64,000 nt of DNA from assembly GCA_014584575.1 (NCBI GenBank), contig JACTMP010000082.1, positions 124,001 through 188,000 on the forward strand, in the 5' to 3' direction. The position numbers and the translations under genes are program-made. Under the pieces are notes generated by a model. The model ran no database searches, was not told the DNA's origin, and saw only the letters and a list, made by a program, of their open reading frames with translations. Source of the DNA: Chloroflexota bacterium. GTDB taxonomy: Bacteria > Chloroflexota > Anaerolineae > Promineifilales > Promineifilaceae. This document shows, one piece after another, positions 17,367-25,497 of the stretch (position 1 is its first letter; the number at the start of each line of letters is the position of its first letter).

Positions 17367-20150
17367 CTATCCCGTATTCTTCAACCCGGAAGCGATACCG
17401 TTGATGGTCAGAAAAATGGTGTGCAGCAGTTCCTGGGCGGTCTGGCTTTCCTGCTCCGAGAGGTAGCGCAGTTTGCGCAGCAGCCCCACCTGGATGAAGT
17501 TGAGCGGGTCTACATACGGGTTACGTTGGCGCACCGAACGTTGCAGGGTGGGGTCATTGTCCAGCAGTTCCCGCTGCCCGGTTACGCGCAAAATCCAGGT
17601 GACGGTGCGGTCAAACTCCCCTTTAATGTCCCCGTAAATTTGTTCGCGCACTGTTTTGTCGCTGACCAGACTGGCGTAGAGGCGGGCAATGCCCATGTCC
17701 GCCTTGGCCAGGGAGACCTGGGCATTGTCCAGCACCACCTGGAAAAAGGGCCAGTCGCGGTACATTTCGCCGAGCAGTTGCACATTGGCGGGGGTTTTGC
17801 CAAAAGTTTCTAATGCTGTACCGACCCCATACCAGCCGGGCACGACGTGGCGGCTTTGCATCCAGCTAAAACCCCAGGGGATGGCCCGCAGGCTGTCGAA
17901 GGTGGCTTTGGCAGTGCGGCGCGACGGCCGTGAGCCAATCCGCATCTGGCTAATCTCGGCAATCGGCGTCGCCTGCTGCCAGTATTCCAGCAGGGCAGGT
18001 GTTTCGTAAATCAGTTGGCGGTAGGCGCGGTAGGAGAGGGTTGCCAGTTCATTCATGGCCGTCAGCCATTCCGGCTGCACACGCGGCAGCGCCCCATGCC
18101 GGGGGTCGGCGCTGGCCAGCAGGGTGGCGTGAACGACCTGCTCCAGGTGGCGGCGGGCAATGGCCGGGTGGCCGTACCGTTCGTCAATCACTTCACCCTG
18201 TTCGGTGATGCGGATACGGCCGTTGACACTGCCCGGTGGTTGGGCCAAAACAGCCCGGTTGGCCGGGCCGCCACCCCGCGCAATCGTGCCACCCCGCCCA
18301 TGAAAGAGCATGATTTCTACATCGTGCGCCCGGCATGTTTCCGCCAATGTCTCCTGCGCCTGGTACAGTTCCCAATTGGCAGCCATGTAACCGGCGTCTT
18401 TGTTGCTGTCCGAGTAGCCAATCATGATGGTCTGGCGACGGCCGGCGCGGGCCAGGTGGGGAGCGTAGGCGGGATGGGTGAAGAGGTGGGTCATCACGTC
18501 GGCGGCGTGGCGCAAATCATCACGGGTTTCAAAGAGGGGTACAAACGTCATCCCCTCTTCCTGGCTGTCTGGTTGCAGGCAGAGGCCGTGCCATTTCGCC
18601 AGCAGCAAAGGGGTCAGGATGTCTTCCGGGCCGTGTGTCATGCTGACGATGTATTGGCCGACGATTTCACGGCCGTAAAAATCCACGCCCCGTTTGAGAA
18701 TCTGAAATAGCTGTAATGTTTCGCTCGCTTCTATGGAAAGGTCGGTAAGGGTGGTCAGGTCGGGATCGGGCCGGGCCAGCAAGTCAGAGAGGACGGCCGC
18801 ACGGCCGTTGCCATCCAGCGTGCCAAAATCGTTATGCAGTCCCAATTTTTGCAGCAGTTCGGACAACACGGCCGTGTTGTAATCGCTATATTGCCGGATG
18901 TCCAGGGCGGCCACGTGCAGGCCAAACACCTGCGCCTGCCGCCGAAAGTGGGCCAGGTCATCATGGGCAATATCTTCCAGCCCGGTCTGGTGCAAGGTGC
19001 GGTTCATCAGGTCGAGCGGCCGTAACAAATCCTCCTTGCTTTTCATGCGTAACGGCCGGTTGCTCAACCCTTTGAGCCGGGAAACCATATCCCCACGTGA
19101 GGCGTCGGCCAGGTCTTCGGCCAGGGTAGCCGCCCATAGCCGGTACGGTTCATTGGGGTAACGGTCGGCCAGGAAGGCCAGATGGGTAGATTGGCTTTTG
19201 GCCTCGTTGAAGGCGGCCACAAATTCGGGCGGGATGGGGGTGAGGCTGTCCGAGAGGGAGAGAGAGCGGTTGAGGTGGACGGCCGTAGCCCGATGTTTTT
19301 CCACCGCCAGACCACGATGCAGCCGCAGCGTTTCGGCCGTGACGTCGGCCGTCACATTAGGGTTGCCGTCCCGGTCGCCACCAATCCAGGAGCCAAAGGT
19401 GAGAAACTGGCGCGGTGGTTTGAGTGAGGGGTAATTTTCGCTCACGGCCGTGACCATGGCCGCGTACACATCGGGAATGATCTCCCAAATGGTGCTGTCT
19501 ACGTAATACAGCCCGGTTTTCACTTCATCGGTGACGGTGATGACGGCCGTGCGTGTGCGATTGGTCAACCAGAGCGATGTGACCTCGGCGCGGATGTGCG
19601 CCAGCAGCTTTTCCTCCTCCACCGGCAGCAGTTCACGCACATGCAGTTCCGTCAGGGAGTGGCTGATGCGCCGCAGTTTGGACAGCACCGTCCGCCGTTT
19701 GGCCTGGGTGGGGTGGGCGGTGAAGACCAGTTCCAGCCGCAGCTTGTCCAGCAGTTTGCCCATTTCGTATTCATCTACGCCCAACTGGCGCAGTTGGGCG
19801 ATGGCGGCGGCAATGGATTCTTTGAGCGGCTGCGGGTGCGCGGCGCGCTCCCGTTCGCGCAGCACGCGCACCCGGTTGATCTCTTCGGCCAGGTTGATCA
19901 GTTCAAAGTAGGTGGCAAAAGCGCGGGCGACCAGTTCGGTCTGGTTGAGGGTGAGGCTGGCGACAATGGATTCGAGACGGCCGTCAATATCAATCTGTGG
20001 GTCCACCCGCCGCGCTTTGGACAACGCCCGGATGCGCTCTTCCAGTTCAAAAATCTCAATGCCGGATTGATGGCGAATCACCCGCCCCAGAATATCTCCC
20101 AACAGGTGAATATCTTCGCTGAGCTGTTTGCGATTATCTATTGGTTGCAT
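17367..20150 (-). CDS. ppc: Phosphoenolpyruvate carboxylase
   Basis: 927 residues. Carboxylates PEP to oxaloacetate to refill the TCA cycle. Signature segments in order: VFTAHPTQAKRRT with the catalytic His, GSWIGGDRDGNPNVT, MIGYSDSNKDAGYM, FHGRGGTIARGGGP and the C-terminal GIASGLKNTG, which ends the enzyme exactly as expected. Full length for the bacterial type. The start at 20150 (MQPIDNRKQLSED) is preferred over an upstream ATG at 20198, which would add a Ser/His-rich segment read from intergenic words. Transcribed alone or with the Nudix gene upstream. Confidence 0.96.
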   Translation of the reverse strand: MQPIDNRKQLSEDIHLLGDILGRVIRHQSGIEIFELEERIRALSKARRVDPQIDIDGRLESIVASLTLNQTELVARAFATYFELINLAEEINRVRVLRERERAAHPQPLKESIAAAIAQLRQLGVDEYEMGKLLDKLRLELVFTAHPTQAKRRTVLSKLRRISHSLTELHVRELLPVEEEKLLAHIRAEVTSLWLTNRTRTAVITVTDEVKTGLYYVDSTIWEIIPDVYAAMVTAVSENYPSLKPPRQFLTFGSWIGGDRDGNPNVTADVTAETLRLHRGLAVEKHRATAVHLNRSLSLSDSLTPIPPEFVAAFNEAKSQSTHLAFLADRYPNEPYRLWAATLAEDLADASRGDMVSRLKGLSNRPLRMKSKEDLLRPLDLMNRTLHQTGLEDIAHDDLAHFRRQAQVFGLHVAALDIRQYSDYNTAVLSELLQKLGLHNDFGTLDGNGRAAVLSDLLARPDPDLTTLTDLSIEASETLQLFQILKRGVDFYGREIVGQYIVSMTHGPEDILTPLLLAKWHGLCLQPDSQEEGMTFVPLFETRDDLRHAADVMTHLFTHPAYAPHLARAGRRQTIMIGYSDSNKDAGYMAANWELYQAQETLAETCRAHDVEIMLFHGRGGTIARGGGPANRAVLAQPPGSVNGRIRITEQGEVIDERYGHPAIARRHLEQVVHATLLASADPRHGALPRVQPEWLTAMNELATLSYRAYRQLIYETPALLEYWQQATPIAEISQMRIGSRPSRRTAKATFDSLRAIPWGFSWMQSRHVVPGWYGVGTALETFGKTPANVQLLGEMYRDWPFFQVVLDNAQVSLAKADMGIARLYASLVSDKTVREQIYGDIKGEFDRTVTWILRVTGQRELLDNDPTLQRSVRQRNPYVDPLNFIQVGLLRKLRYLSEQESQTAQELLHTIFLTINGIASGLKNTG

Positions 20151-20208
20151 GGATTTCCCTTGCCGTGATGCGTGAGAATGGGCCGTTTCACGCATCACGT
20201 ATCACACA

Positions 20209-20760
20209 TTATTCATTACCAGAAACGAAGTTTTCGTAGTGATAAAACGCGGCGACGACGAGGGCGTGGGAAATACGGCCGTGGCGGATGAGCGTGGGGA
20301 TGTCGGACAGGGGGATTTCTTCAATGGCGATGTCTTCCGCGCCGTCAAATTCCGGTTTTTGAATCTGGCGTGCGCCCAAAGCCAGGAAGGTGTGCAGTTG
20401 ATTATCTAGAAAGGCGGGATTGGGGTCTACGCTGCCAATGTGGATGATGTGGTCGGCAATGTAGCCCGTTTCTTCCAGCAGTTCTCGTTGGGCGGCGTCG
20501 CCGGCTGAGTCGTCGGTGGGGTCTACAATGCCGCCGGGGATTTCCAGGCAAACGGTTTCACGGCCGTGCCGGAATTGATGCACCATCACCACTTTGTCAT
20601 CCGGCGTCAGGGGGATGATGTTTACCCAATCGGCCGCTTCCAGCACATAAAATTGGTGGATATTGCCGGTGCGCGGCGAACGGCGGGTATCTTTGCGGGA
20701 ACGAAAAATGCGGTAATCCCCCAGGATTTCGCTGTTTAACTTCTCCCAATTTTCAACCAT
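20209..20760 (-). CDS. Nudix hydrolase, ADP-ribose pyrophosphatase-like
   Basis: 183 residues. The Nudix box is GGIVDPTDDSAGDAAQRELL followed by EETGY, with Asp where Glu is common in its first half; the RELLEETG core that binds Mg is intact. The N-terminus WEKLNSEILGDYRIFRSRKD matches ADP-ribose/NDP-sugar pyrophosphatases (NudF type). A GTG start at 20815-20817 would overlap the MoaD-like gene by 14 bases; the ATG at 20760 fits the family N-terminus better. It likely clears ADP-ribose or related dinucleotides in the cytoplasm. Confidence 0.88.
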   Translation of the reverse strand: MVENWEKLNSEILGDYRIFRSRKDTRRSPRTGNIHQFYVLEAADWVNIIPLTPDDKVVMVHQFRHGRETVCLEIPGGIVDPTDDSAGDAAQRELLEETGYIADHIIHIGSVDPNPAFLDNQLHTFLALGARQIQKPEFDGAEDIAIEEIPLSDIPTLIRHGRISHALVVAAFYHYENFVSGNE

Positions 20761-20803
20761 GGTGTTGTCCCAGGTGTGACGCACCTCAAAGGCGCCTCTG
20801 ACC

Positions 20804-21067
20804 TTATATTTCACCACCAGCCGAAGGTGGAAACAGGCTGACTTTATCGCCGGGGTGGAGGGGGGCGGTCAGGTCTACGGCCGTGCCGTTCACCGCCACT
20901 GCATTCACCAACCCGTCGGGAATACCTAACTCCTGTGCCAGGGCTACGGCCGTGCCGCCCACCGCCCGCCAATTAAACGGCTGATGAGGCGCACCGGGTA
21001 TGCCAACCGGCCGGTAACGGCGCAGTTGTCCATATAGTTTTACCTCAATTTCCACTTTAGGGGACAT
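20804..21067 (-). CDS. MoaD/ThiS-like ubiquitin-fold protein
   Basis: 87 residues with a beta-grasp pattern: an IEVKLYGQLRRYRP first strand pair, a helix ending in LAQELGIP, AVAVNGTAVDL and GDKVSLFPP. The C-terminus is SAGGEI, so the diglycine is followed by two extra residues. A true sulfur carrier would need trimming to GG; alternatively this is a MoaD-fold protein without carrier function. No molybdopterin genes are close. A second, better candidate carrier is encoded at 54489. Confidence 0.75.
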   Translation of the reverse strand: MSPKVEIEVKLYGQLRRYRPVGIPGAPHQPFNWRAVGGTAVALAQELGIPDGLVNAVAVNGTAVDLTAPLHPGDKVSLFPPSAGGEI

Positions 21068-21080
21068 TTTTAGTTTGGGG

Positions 21081-21111
21081 ATGTAACACGATTTGCCAAA
21101 TCGTGTTACAT
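21081..21111. repeat. Palindromic element, AAATCG family, copy 2
   Basis: ATGTAACACGATTTG and its near-perfect complement with almost no loop, between two minus-strand genes. Confidence 0.8.
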
Positions 21112-21115
21112 ATCT

Positions 21116-21565
21116 CTATTCTTCTTCCAACACCGGGCGAATGCCCAGGTAAATTTTGGGGCCACCGACGGTACGTAAGATAGTATCCACCGGGCGTTTG
21201 ACTCGTTCGGCCAGTTCACGGGCGGTCAGGGGTTGGTTGGCGTTGGCCAGCAAGATGCAAAATACGGCGTCTACCAGCGACATGCGTTCGGCGAAATCAT
21301 CGGGTAGCTGGCTGAAATAACTCTGCACCATAAACTCAAAGCCATCCACCGTCACCACCTCGCCCGTTTCCGGGTCCACCAGATCAACCTGATCATTGGT
21401 GTTATCCATCTCAATCTCGGCGTCCAGTGAAAGCCGGGAAAAGAGGTAGGTTTTCAGGTCGAGTTCCGACTTCTGCCACCATTCATAATCAATGGTGAAG
21501 GGAGTATCGGCCGTAACCCGTTTTAAGGATAAACCTTTAATGTGGGGGCGTGGATTGCTGCTCAA
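21116..21565 (-). CDS. Conserved hypothetical protein (partner of the 21569-23149 gene)
   Basis: 149 residues, acidic, cytoplasmic. The C-terminal part (LANANQPLTARELAERVKRPVDTILRTVGGPKIYLGIRP) reads like a winged-helix segment with a DNA-recognition helix (inference). It starts 3 bases after the stop of the upstream unknown gene, so the two are translationally linked and probably work together. No family recognised. Confidence 0.75.
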   Translation of the reverse strand: MSSNPRPHIKGLSLKRVTADTPFTIDYEWWQKSELDLKTYLFSRLSLDAEIEMDNTNDQVDLVDPETGEVVTVDGFEFMVQSYFSQLPDDFAERMSLVDAVFCILLANANQPLTARELAERVKRPVDTILRTVGGPKIYLGIRPVLEEE

Positions 21566-21568
21566 AAT

Positions 21569-23149
21569 CTATGACTCCTGCCAGCGGCTTTTATCAAACT
21601 GCCAGTAATGGTCGCCAACGGGTTGGAAGGCGGGATGACGTACCAGTTCGGCAAACAAAGGGCCGGGGGGCACGCGGCGAATCATGTTCAGGGCGCTGTA
21701 CAAAGTTTTGGCGTGGACGGTGTTTTGCGGCGTGAGTTGGGATAACTGGGGGAAGATCTCAGCCAGTAAGGATGCAACGCTGCGCTGTTGGCTTTCGGCG
21801 CGCCGCCACAGGGCGTCAATGGCGGCAATGGTGTCTGTGCCAACGATCATCAAATCATCGTAACCGCAACTGACGGAACGGCGTTTGAGTTCAAACTGGG
21901 TGCGGTGGTCTGCGGCTGTAGCCAGACGCACCCATTCGCGCTGAGCCCGCCGCCGGTCATACCCCAGGCTGATCACGCCCGGCTCCGGGCCGGGCTGCAA
22001 ATGCACAAAGCCGCCAATGGGGATTTCATTTTTACCATACCAGTCAGAGAGGCCAAAGACGTAACGGCCGTCGCGCACCACCCAGGCTTGAATTTCCTCG
22101 TTTGTTTCGTCATCCACCAGCAGCACTCGTTGGCGGGGGGAGTTACTGGGGGGGAATAACGGCCGTATGCGTGAACTGAGCGGAATGGCCCCCAATAGCC
22201 GATGGGGGTAGAGCAGCGTAAACACCACCAACTGCTCCACCTGCGGCGACTCTACCTCTGACCATTCATCGTCCAGTTCCCGTTCCAGCAAAATCAGTTG
22301 CGGGCTGAGCAACGCCCGGTCATAGGGGATGGGGGAGTAACGCAGCCGGTCCGGGATTTGCTGCACCCCTTCTGGCTCCAGGCGGCGCAGGAACCAGGCC
22401 ACTTTGCCACGCGGCGCTACTTCGTCAAAACGGCCGTCGTTGAGCAACGCATAATTCAGTGAAAAATTGAGAACTTCCGGCCGCACCCCGGTGTCCATAT
22501 CCAGATGGGGCACAATTTGTTCGGTGGGCAGCGGCCCCCCTTCAAACATTTCCAGCACGGCCTCGGCCAGATGCAAATGGCCGATATTGACCTCCGCCAT
22601 CAGCCCTTTGACAAACCACTGCTGGCCCAGGCGCACAAATTCGGCCCGTTTGTTTAGCTCTTCACCCAGTTTAGCGGCGATGTTGGTTCCATGCTGGCTG
22701 ATGACCTGGTCTATATTCACGTCCACCAGCCGGGTGACGGCGTCGCCATCGGTGGTGTTTAGGACATGTTCAATCTTCAGTTGCGTCGCAAATTCGCGCG
22801 TTTTGCCGTCAATGATGACGGTAATGACCTGGAAGGGGCCAAGTTGGGGGTTACGGCCGTCGCGCACGGCCGTGACCGCGCCATTGGTAAATTGCAGCGC
22901 CGGAAATACCAGTTCGTCGCCTATAGCGTAACTATTTTGGGGCTGGTAAATGGCGCGCCCGGAGAGCAGCTTCTTAACCCGGCTGTGCTCATTGGCAACG
23001 CGGAACCGGATAATGACCTGGGCCAGGTCAACGGCCGTTTGTGGCTGTTCTACTTCCAGAAAATGATTGTAGATTTGCTCGATGTCCGCTTCAGTCAGGG
23101 TAAAACTCTTTCCCCAATAGTCGGCTGTCTGGATGCGGGGTTGAATCAC
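21569..23149 (-). CDS. Conserved hypothetical protein, possible HARE-HTH-containing
   Basis: 526 residues, no signal peptide or membrane helix. Around residues 225-265 (LNYALLNDGRFDEVAPRGKVAWFLRRLEP) it resembles the helix-turn-helix fold found in the RNA polymerase delta subunit and HARE-HTH proteins; the rest (a beta-rich N-terminal part, then WSEVESPQVEQLVVFTLLYP) is unassigned. With its small wHTH-like partner downstream it may form a nucleic-acid-associated pair. Assignment to a known system is not possible from sequence alone. Confidence 0.75.
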   Translation of the reverse strand: MIQPRIQTADYWGKSFTLTEADIEQIYNHFLEVEQPQTAVDLAQVIIRFRVANEHSRVKKLLSGRAIYQPQNSYAIGDELVFPALQFTNGAVTAVRDGRNPQLGPFQVITVIIDGKTREFATQLKIEHVLNTTDGDAVTRLVDVNIDQVISQHGTNIAAKLGEELNKRAEFVRLGQQWFVKGLMAEVNIGHLHLAEAVLEMFEGGPLPTEQIVPHLDMDTGVRPEVLNFSLNYALLNDGRFDEVAPRGKVAWFLRRLEPEGVQQIPDRLRYSPIPYDRALLSPQLILLERELDDEWSEVESPQVEQLVVFTLLYPHRLLGAIPLSSRIRPLFPPSNSPRQRVLLVDDETNEEIQAWVVRDGRYVFGLSDWYGKNEIPIGGFVHLQPGPEPGVISLGYDRRRAQREWVRLATAADHRTQFELKRRSVSCGYDDLMIVGTDTIAAIDALWRRAESQQRSVASLLAEIFPQLSQLTPQNTVHAKTLYSALNMIRRVPPGPLFAELVRHPAFQPVGDHYWQFDKSRWQES

Positions 23150-23295
23150 AACAATCTCCTCTCAACAGGGGTCAAACATTTGTGAGAGATGCCATTCCCT
23201 ATAGATTTACTCTTCACACGCTGAGATGGAATCGCTATCACGAGGAAGGATTATACCAACGCCGCCAGTTCATTGCCAGTACAGGGAATCGGTAA

Positions 23296-23449
23296 CAGCA
23301 ATTCTCAGTTTGATTCGCGGCGGCAGATAAATCTGCACCAACAGAAGGCAAAGTCGGCCTTCACCGACTGTCTCTAGCCGACGAAGGTCGGCTTCGCCTT
23401 CTGTTGCCGCGATTTTAATCGCCGGGTTTTGCCAAACTGAGAATTGCTG
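23296..23449. mobile_element. MITE-like hairpin element with 17-bp terminal inverted repeats
   Basis: 154-bp element. The termini CAGCAATTCTCAGTTTG and CAAACTGAGAATTGCTG are perfect inverted repeats. Inside, CAACAGAAGGC and GCCTTCTGTTG plus GGCCTTC/GAAGG segments continue the complementarity, so almost the whole element can fold. No coding frame. A left-end copy lies at 33087-33153. Movement by a transposase elsewhere in the genome is inferred. Confidence 0.75.
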
Positions 23450-23511
23450 AATCGGTAATTGGTGGCCGGTAATCGGTAATCGGTGATCCGGCATCGGACA
23501 TCGGATTACGG
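23450..23511. repeat. Low-complexity region of ATCGGTAATCGG words
   Basis: Tandem CGGTAATCGG-type words overlapping the stop codon of the M23 peptidase gene; partly self-complementary with the terminal TCGGATTACGG. Confidence 0.6.
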
Positions 23512-24975
23512 AAACGCCACCTCCACCCACTGCATCGGGTTCACCGGCACACCGTTCACGCGCACGTCCCAATGCAGGTGGGGGCCGGTGGAGAGGCCGG
23601 TGGAGCCGCCCGCGCCGATCATCTGTCCGGTGCTCACGGCCGTGCCCGGCGCTACAAACATCTCTGACAGATGAAAATAGGCGGTCATCACCCCCAACCC
23701 ATGATCAATAATGATCACGTTGCCACGTAGTCGCAGCGGCGCGGCAAAGACGACCATGCCGTCTGCCGGAGCCAGAATGGGTGTGCCCACGCCCCCGGCA
23801 AAGTCCACGCCGGTATGGTAAATCTCGATGGGGCCGCCGTTATAGGAACGGCCGTCGCCATAGCCTGCGGTCACCACCGTCGTCGTCACCGGAAGTTGAA
23901 ACAGCCCCTCCCATGCGGCGCTATCGGCCGTCTGGTTATAGATTGTTGCCAGAAATTCATCCTCTTGCTGGCGCACCTGGGGTTCTAACAAAGCGCTTTG
24001 TTCTTCGGGAACAGGGATTTGTTGTATACCAAAACCAGAGGAAAAGATTGGGATTTCTTGTTGGAAGGGCATCCAGGGCCGGCTGCCGGAACCGGCCAGC
24101 TGCAGCATATAGCGGCCCGGTTCGGTGAAGGCGTCTATGCCTGCCAGGGCTAAATACCCCTGCTCATAGGGGAAAAAGCGCAGCGGCTGCCCGGCCAGAC
24201 TGCCGGTTGGTATGCCATCGAGCAGGTTTTGTACATAAATGGAAACGGTGCTGCCCTGTTGCAGGGAGGTCGGCCGTACCTGCACCTGCACCCATTCACC
24301 GGGCAGATCGTGGTACACGGCCGTGCCCGGAATCCGCAGCCGTTGGCCAGGGAACAGGTAGTAGGGATAGGCCAGCCCATTGGCAGCGGCAATCTCCGCC
24401 GGTGACAGGTTGTGTTGGGCGGCAATAGTCAGCAAGGATTCCCCTGTGCCCACCACATGGGGCGTACCCGTTACCGGCTGCGGCTGCGCCGACCCGGTGC
24501 GGCTGACTACTGTCAACGGCTGGCCGATGAGCAGAGGTGCCATGCGGTTGAGCAGGCGGTTGGTCGCCATGATCTCATCCGGCGTGGTGTTAAACAGGGC
24601 GGCAATGTGCGCCAACGTATCCCCCGCCTGCACCGTATGGGCCGTTACCACTGCCTCCCCCTCACCGCCGGGGATGAGCAACTGTTGGCCGACGGACAGG
24701 GCGTCGGCATTGCTCAAATTGTTCACCGCCAGCAATGCCTCCACCGTGACGCCATAGGTGTTGGCGATAAAGGTCAAATTCTCCCCTTCGGCAACGGTAT
24801 GCACCAGGGGGATTACCGGCCCGCCGGAAGGAGCGGGCGTCGGCGTGGCCTCCTGCGCCCACACCACCAGCGGCAGCAACAGGCCGATGAAGAGAGTTAA
24901 CGCCAAGACGCGGAGACGCAGAGAAAAAACCTTTGCGTTCTTTGCTCTCTTTGCAGTTTTATCAAACACACTCAT
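23506..24975 (-). CDS. Secreted LysM and M23 peptidase domain protein
   Basis: 489 residues. Signal peptide near 20-45 (LRVLALTLFIGLLLPLVVWAQ). Three LysM domains follow (HTVAEGENLTFIANTYGV, HTVQAGDTLAHIAALFNT, HVVGTGESLLTIAAQHNL), then a linker and a C-terminal M23 lysostaphin-like domain with HTGVDFAGGVGTPI and GPHLHWDVRVNG, retaining the His/Asp and HxH zinc ligands. It should bind and cut peptidoglycan outside the cell. ATG 24975 sits 2 bases after the stop of the DUF192 gene. Its first 25 codons resemble a CGCAAAG-rich intergenic repeat read in frame. Confidence 0.9.
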   Translation of the reverse strand: MSVFDKTAKRAKNAKVFSLRLRVLALTLFIGLLLPLVVWAQEATPTPAPSGGPVIPLVHTVAEGENLTFIANTYGVTVEALLAVNNLSNADALSVGQQLLIPGGEGEAVVTAHTVQAGDTLAHIAALFNTTPDEIMATNRLLNRMAPLLIGQPLTVVSRTGSAQPQPVTGTPHVVGTGESLLTIAAQHNLSPAEIAAANGLAYPYYLFPGQRLRIPGTAVYHDLPGEWVQVQVRPTSLQQGSTVSIYVQNLLDGIPTGSLAGQPLRFFPYEQGYLALAGIDAFTEPGRYMLQLAGSGSRPWMPFQQEIPIFSSGFGIQQIPVPEEQSALLEPQVRQQEDEFLATIYNQTADSAAWEGLFQLPVTTTVVTAGYGDGRSYNGGPIEIYHTGVDFAGGVGTPILAPADGMVVFAAPLRLRGNVIIIDHGLGVMTAYFHLSEMFVAPGTAVSTGQMIGAGGSTGLSTGPHLHWDVRVNGVPVNPMQWVEVAFP

Positions 24976-24977
24976 GG

Positions 24978-25349
24978 TTAGTCGCACACCTGGAATTGAA
25001 TATGGTCTCCCACTTTGACCTGGGACAGAATGGTCGGATGGCCTTCGATGACGTAGCGGGCGGGGGCGGGCGGCACATAAGAAGGCCGCCACGGTTTGGC
25101 CTGCACCATGCCCACCACTTCACCCGCATCATTGACCCAGATGACGCCCAGGTCAAAAAAGACAAAAAACATATGAATGGCGGTGTTCACCTTGCTGTCT
25201 GCCTTGTACACCAACACCAGCCCATCGCGCTGGCCCAACTGCCGCCGGAAGGTGAAACCACGCAGGTTGGTGAGGAAACTGTCACACCATTTTGCCGCCG
25301 GAATGAGCACCTGGCCGCTCTCTACATGCAGGATGTTTCTCTTGTTCAT
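24978..25349 (-). CDS. DUF192 family protein
   Basis: 123 residues, single-domain DUF192 fold: the segment around FTFRRQLGQRDGLVLVYKAD and NTAIHMFFVFFDLGVIWVND matches the family core, and the protein ends after the PARYVIEGHPTIL helix. Secreted or cytoplasmic state is unclear because no signal peptide is present from ATG 25349; upstream in-frame codons are intergenic. It is followed after 2 bases by the M23 peptidase gene, suggesting a cell-envelope role. Confidence 0.85.
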   Translation of the reverse strand: MNKRNILHVESGQVLIPAAKWCDSFLTNLRGFTFRRQLGQRDGLVLVYKADSKVNTAIHMFFVFFDLGVIWVNDAGEVVGMVQAKPWRPSYVPPAPARYVIEGHPTILSQVKVGDHIQFQVCD

Positions 25350-25497
25350 CGGGCGGAAGTATAGTGACAGGGTGACGGGGTGACAAGGTGCGCAGGTGAT
25401 GGGGGGTGGGGTGAACGTGTTACGGCCGTAGGGCAAACTCACCCTGGTTTTACTTACAATAGGCGCGTAAGGTGGTATTCTGAAGAGTGATAACTGG

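Noticed and set aside
17156-17404. 82-codon open frame upstream of and into the ppc 3' end
   Set aside because: It overlaps the conserved C-terminus of PEP carboxylase in antisense, has no ribosome site and its translation has no protein-like pattern.
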